This document shows, piece by piece, positions 6,457 through 9,909 of a stretch of 9,909 bases of DNA (within the stretch, counting starts at the first letter, position 1; each line of letters begins with the position of its first letter). The notes under the pieces were generated by a model, which saw only the letters and a list, made by a program, of their open reading frames with translations, was not told the origin of the DNA and ran no database searches. The position numbers and the translations under genes are program-made. Source of the DNA: Actinomycetota bacterium (GTDB lineage: Bacteria > Actinomycetota > Actinomycetes > Nanopelagicales > Nanopelagicaceae); the NCBI GenBank assembly GCA_009698295.1, contig WLQO01000036.1, positions 1-9,909 on the forward strand. The letters are read 5' to 3'.

Positions 6457-6459
6457 ACT

Positions 6460-7365
6460 TTAGCCGATGCGCGCGATAACTGCGTCTATATAGGCGCGAG
6501 CAGCCACACGTGCGCGGCGAGCAGTAGAAGTTTTAGCGCGCTTATTGAATATGTCGTAACCAATTTTTTCAACCTCATCAACGATGCCGCAATAAAGCTC
6601 GCTTGCCGCACGAATACATGGCTGACTGGTCTTATCTAATAAGGCGATTCCTGGTTCGGCTGCCTTCTGCAATTGTCTAACCCGTGCAATCTGAAATTTA
6701 AGTGCGCTAATTATCTCTGGCGTAAGTTTACGTGCGTAGAGCATCTCTTGCGTTACACCATGATCTGCTAGTTCATCTAGCGGCAAATAGATACGACCTC
6801 GATCCAAATCTTCGCCGACATCGCGAATAAAGTTGGCCAATTGAAAAGCGACGCCCAGGTCTTTGGCGGCATCCAGAGAATTCACAGTGTCTCCACCCAA
6901 GATCGGCACCATTTCTAAACCAATTACAGCCGCCGACCCATAGACGTATTCATATAAGTCTGCATAAGTTTTATATTCAGTGACCGTTAAATCCATCTCC
7001 ATCGAGTGTAGGAAATCTACGAAATGCTGATGTGGGATCGCAAACCGTTGGACCGTATCAATTAGCGCTTTGCCTACCGCATCGCTAGTGGTCCCAGTTT
7101 TAAGTCCAGCTAGGACTTCTGAACTCCATTTATTTAGCACCTCTGCCTTTTGAGATGGAGTTAACGTTGAAGCTAAATCATCAACAATCTCATCGGCATA
7201 ACGCGCAAACCCATATAAAGCATGCACGAAGGGACGTTTGGCTGCCGGCAAGAGCAACGTTGCTAAGTAATAAGTCTTGCCGTGCAGCGAATTTAAACGT
7301 TTGCACTCTTTGTAAGATGCGCGCAGTTGCGGATCGTAAATTCCAGCTGCATTCAATTCACTCAC
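6460..7365 (-). CDS. crtB: 15-cis-phytoene synthase
   Basis: Condenses two GGPP molecules head to head into phytoene, the first committed step of carotenoid synthesis. The 301 residues are a standard trans-prenyl head-to-head synthase. The first Mg-binding motif is DEIVD at 58-62 in YGFARYADEIVDD, and the second is DVGED at 182-186 within the highly conserved QLANFIRDVGEDLDRGRIYLP region (176-195). The presence of crtE and crtI upstream favours phytoene over squalene synthesis. The start is a GTG at 7365 placed directly after the crtI TAA with no intervening base; no good Shine-Dalgarno sequence is visible, so termination-reinitiation is likely. The stop lies only 4 nt before the TPP aptamer, so the riboswitch RNA may be carried on the carotenoid transcript. 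Confidence 0.96.
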   Translation of the reverse strand: MSELNAAGIYDPQLRASYKECKRLNSLHGKTYYLATLLLPAAKRPFVHALYGFARYADEIVDDLASTLTPSQKAEVLNKWSSEVLAGLKTGTTSDAVGKALIDTVQRFAIPHQHFVDFLHSMEMDLTVTEYKTYADLYEYVYGSAAVIGLEMVPILGGDTVNSLDAAKDLGVAFQLANFIRDVGEDLDRGRIYLPLDELADHGVTQEMLYARKLTPEIISALKFQIARVRQLQKAAEPGIALLDKTSQPCIRAASELYCGIVDEVEKIGYDIFNKRAKTSTARRARVAARAYIDAVIARIG

Positions 7366-8850
7366 TTACTTAACCGGACCTACGATTCGTTCAGCCGCCA
7401 AGCGACCTGAAATTAAAACCATCGGAACGCCGACACCAGGTTGCGTGCCAGAGCCAGCGAACACGACATTTTCAAAGCCAGCAGCGATATTTCGCGGGCG
7501 GAACGGACCAGTCTGAAAGAAAGTATGTGCGCTTGCAAAAGGTGCACCGCGCTCCATTCCTTGCGCCTGCCAATCAAGTGGCGTAGTCATTACTTCCGTT
7601 TCAATGGAATCGCCGAAGCCCGTGTAACCACGATCTTCCAAAGTTTTAATCATGTGATCGCGATAGGGACGGGCTTGAGTTTTCCAATCAATATCAGCAT
7701 CTAAGTTTGGAGTTGGATAGAGAATGTAATAACTCTCTTTGCCGGCAGGGGCCAGTGCTTGATCATCTTTCGTCGGAATTGTTACTAGGACAGAAGGATC
7801 TGACATTAAAGTCTTCTTTTTAATCAATTCGTCGAATACGCCATCCCAAGATTTGCCGAAGTGGATATTGTGATGGGCAACGTGGTCATATTTCTTAGAT
7901 GAGCCCACCAAAAGCGTTGCACAAGATGGTGAGTACTTTAAACGTTTGATTGAAAGGGGAGTTTTACCCAGCAAGTCACGCCAAACAACTGGCAGATCTG
8001 GGTTCATTACGACAACATCGCATTCAATACGCTCACCGGTATCGGTGATAACCGCTTTGGCGCGCGCGCTTTCAACTTCTAAACGAGTAACTGTTGTGTT
8101 GTATTTGAATGTTACCCCGTGTTTTTCTGCTGCCGCCGCAAGTGCGCGGGGAACTGCATGCATTCCTCCCTTTGGGAAGAAGACTCCATTTACTGAATCC
8201 ATGTAAGCAATTACCGCGTAAATTGCTAGCGCTTGTTGTGGGCTTACCCCGGCATACATAGCCTGGAATGAGTAAACCTTTTGCAAGCGCGGGTCTTTCA
8301 GGAATTGATTTACTTTGGGGGAGAGCTTTCTAAAGCCACCGAGTGCGATCAATCGTGCCAAATTGGGGGTGAGTAGGTTTAATGGAGAATCAATATTGCG
8401 ATCAATGAAATCGTTCATTTCATACTTATATAACTTAGTTACAAATTCCACATACCTGCGATAACCCAGCGCTTCTTCAGCACTGACTGTTCGCCGGATT
8501 TCCTCTTCCATCTCTGCAGTATTTGCATGGACATCGATTTGTGAACCGTCGTGATAAAAAGCGCGATAGAGCGGTTTTAGCGGTGACAGCTCTAGCCAAT
8601 CTTTCATATCTTCACCGACGCAGCTAAAGGCATCTTGAATCAGCGAAGGCATTGTCAATACTGAAGGGCCAGTATCAAATGAATATCCATCTCTTTGCAG
8701 CAAACCATTTCGACCACCGGGAACGCTCTCGCGCTCTACGACGGTAACTTTACGTCCAGCACCTGCCAAACGAAGTGCGGCACTGAGCCCAGCTAAACCT
8801 GCGCCAACCACAACAACGTGATCGGTAGGTCCTTTAACTCTCGCTGACAT
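7366..8850 (-). CDS. crtI: Phytoene desaturase (CrtI family)
   Basis: A FAD-dependent, membrane-associated desaturase that introduces double bonds into phytoene, usually giving lycopene in four steps. At 494 residues it has the usual length. The N-terminal dinucleotide-binding motif GAGLAG is at 16-21, continuing into VTVVERESVPGGRNG and YSFDTGPSVLTMP. The C-terminal FAD signature reads FAGSGTQPGVGVPMVLISG followed by RLAAERI. The number of desaturation steps cannot be deduced from sequence. The start ATG abuts the TAA of the prenyl synthase gene with zero spacing; GGAG (8861-8858) lies 7 nt upstream inside that gene. Its own stop abuts the crtB GTG, so crtE-crtI-crtB are translated as one tightly packed operon. 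Confidence 0.97.
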   Translation of the reverse strand: MSARVKGPTDHVVVVGAGLAGLSAALRLAGAGRKVTVVERESVPGGRNGLLQRDGYSFDTGPSVLTMPSLIQDAFSCVGEDMKDWLELSPLKPLYRAFYHDGSQIDVHANTAEMEEEIRRTVSAEEALGYRRYVEFVTKLYKYEMNDFIDRNIDSPLNLLTPNLARLIALGGFRKLSPKVNQFLKDPRLQKVYSFQAMYAGVSPQQALAIYAVIAYMDSVNGVFFPKGGMHAVPRALAAAAEKHGVTFKYNTTVTRLEVESARAKAVITDTGERIECDVVVMNPDLPVVWRDLLGKTPLSIKRLKYSPSCATLLVGSSKKYDHVAHHNIHFGKSWDGVFDELIKKKTLMSDPSVLVTIPTKDDQALAPAGKESYYILYPTPNLDADIDWKTQARPYRDHMIKTLEDRGYTGFGDSIETEVMTTPLDWQAQGMERGAPFASAHTFFQTGPFRPRNIAAGFENVVFAGSGTQPGVGVPMVLISGRLAAERIVGPVK

Positions 8851-9909
8851 TTAATGGCTCCGTTTTGTAGCAGTTGTGGCGAGTTCAATTAATAACTCGC
8901 GGGCTGAAGGGTTAATTTCAGCAGAATTTGCGGCAGTTAGCGCGTTGGAAAGCAGACCAGCGATGAGATCTTCGACATCTTTTACTGCGCCAGTTGAGGT
9001 GATCATTGCGCGAACCTCTTCGATCTGATCAGAAGTTAAATCTTCTCTGCCGAGTGCTGCGGAAATTCTCGCTTTTGTTGCTTGATCTGCCCGTTCAAAA
9101 GTCATCGCCATTAAAACTGTTCGTTTACCTTCGCGAATATCATCACCAGCTGGCTTACCGGTCACAGATGGATCCCCAAAAATTCCAAGCATGTCATCAC
9201 GAAGCTGGAAAGCTTCACCAAGTGGTAAGCCGTATGCGCTCAAAATATTTGTGAGCTCTTTACGTTCTTTTTGATTGGTTATTGCAAGTGCCGCGCCTAA
9301 ATGAAGTGGTCGTTCGATGGTGTACTTGCCCGATTTGTAACGCGCAATTCGCAACGATCTATCAACGCTCGGCGTTTTCTCTCCAGCCTCGCGCACATCT
9401 AAATATTGGCCAGCCATTAACTCAATTCGCATTTCATCGTGGACAGATAGGGCAGATAAGAGCGCAGTTTCAGCGACGCCGGATGTGTGAAGTAAATGAT
9501 CTGACCAGACCAACGCAAGATCACCAAGCAGAACCGCGGCAGCTTCACCGAATTGATCGGCTAAACCGTTCATCGCTTCAGTTTGATGTAAATTTTCAAA
9601 GTGGCGATGTATTGCAGGTTTACCGCGCCTAGTATCGGAGCGATCCATAAGATCATCATGAATTAACGCGCATGCCTGCAAAAGTTCGAGGCTGGTAAAG
9701 GCTAGGATATCTGCTGCTGTTGGAACCAAACCTGTGGCAGAAAATCCGGCGTATGCAAAGAGAGGACGTAAACGTTTTCCACCTTCAAGAAGAAATGACT
9801 CAAGGGCATCGCAGACTGGGATTAATTCTGAACCAATAGCGCTGAGGTATTCCCGTTGCAAAGTTAGATAGGTGGTCAGTTCGCTCTGAACCTGCTCACG
9901 AACCTGAAG
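8851..9909 (-). CDS. crtE: Geranylgeranyl/polyprenyl diphosphate synthase, 5' end outside window
   Basis: A trans-isoprenyl diphosphate synthase that elongates allylic diphosphates with IPP; next to crtI and crtB it most likely supplies GGPP. Visible motifs are the GGKRLRP substrate-binding segment, the first aspartate-rich motif DDLMD with the following RRGKPAIH, and a second motif reading LRDDMLGIFGD with TGKPAGDD. The second motif has glycine at the fifth position, which I recall as common in actinobacterial members. The residues just before the first motif are small (C, A), fitting a product longer than FPP. A TTG at 9861 could start 336 residues, but the frame stays open for 16 more codons to the window edge. 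These encode family-like sequence (VREQVQSELTTYL), so the real start is outside. The stop is followed at once by the crtI ATG. A housekeeping idsA-type role is an alternative. Confidence 0.94.
   Translation of the reverse strand, partial: LQVREQVQSELTTYLTLQREYLSAIGSELIPVCDALESFLLEGGKRLRPLFAYAGFSATGLVPTAADILAFTSLELLQACALIHDDLMDRSDTRRGKPAIHRHFENLHQTEAMNGLADQFGEAAAVLLGDLALVWSDHLLHTSGVAETALLSALSVHDEMRIELMAGQYLDVREAGEKTPSVDRSLRIARYKSGKYTIERPLHLGAALAITNQKERKELTNILSAYGLPLGEAFQLRDDMLGIFGDPSVTGKPAGDDIREGKRTVLMAMTFERADQATKARISAALGREDLTSDQIEEVRAMITSTGAVKDVEDLIAGLLSNALTAANSAEINPSARELLIELATTATKRSH

Noticed and set aside
6482..6497. Near-palindrome with TATATA centre at the end of crtB, possible pnuT promoter
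   Set aside because: No -35 hexamer at suitable spacing, and it falls in coding sequence that explains its bases; too weak to call a promoter.
9282..9632. 116-codon open frame on the + strand inside crtE
   Set aside because: It lies fully antisense to a strongly conserved prenyl synthase and resembles no family; a shadow frame.
9859..9861. TTG as the start of the prenyl synthase
   Set aside because: The open frame and family-like residues continue upstream to the window edge, and there is no ribosome site before it.

Overview
The window is a compact, moderate-GC (judged by eye near 45%) stretch of bacterial chromosome. It most resembles a streamlined freshwater actinobacterium, such as the acI/Nanopelagicales group. 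Three things suggest this: a PASTA-domain Ser/Thr kinase of actinobacterial architecture, a crtE-crtI-crtB carotenoid cluster with an actinobacterial-style prenyl synthase, and extreme gene packing. Taxonomy is an inference from gene content; no marker gene is present.

Layout. One gene, a DNA alkyltransferase (ogt type, about 60-554), is on the + strand. All the rest is a single co-directional array on the - strand. In transcription order, from the right edge, it runs: a GGPP/polyprenyl synthase that enters from outside the window, phytoene desaturase crtI, phytoene synthase crtB, a TPP riboswitch (about 6456-6368), a PnuC-family transporter (best called PnuT), a small uridine-kinase-like P-loop kinase, a transmembrane Ser/Thr kinase with four PASTA domains, endonuclease IV (nfo), an EamA-family exporter, and a low-specificity threonine aldolase. 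The aldolase meets ogt tail to tail with a 24-bp overlap. Most junctions are 0-12 bp or overlaps. The only gap on the - strand larger than that is the 98 bp holding the riboswitch. No stretch over 300 bp lacks a gene, and I saw no tRNA, rRNA, mobile element, CRISPR array or direct repeat.

How the genes fit together. CrtE, CrtB and CrtI form the core route from isoprenoid diphosphates through GGPP and phytoene to lycopene-type carotenoids. In relatives these feed carotenoids or retinal for rhodopsin, but no cyclase or cleavage gene is visible here. Next comes what looks like a thiamin-responsive unit: the TPP aptamer directly precedes the transporter, and its 3' strand contains the Shine-Dalgarno sequence. 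The downstream kinase overlaps the transporter gene by 35 nt. By analogy with PnuC plus ribosylnicotinamide kinase, this pair may import and phosphorylate thiamin or a thiamin precursor. The kinase's role in B1 salvage is the least-characterised and most interesting part of the window. The PASTA kinase may have its own leaderless promoter; its position near a prenyl synthase recalls the pknL-idsA neighbourhood of Corynebacteriales. The downstream genes are housekeeping: DNA repair (nfo, and ogt opposite) and amino-acid metabolism and export.
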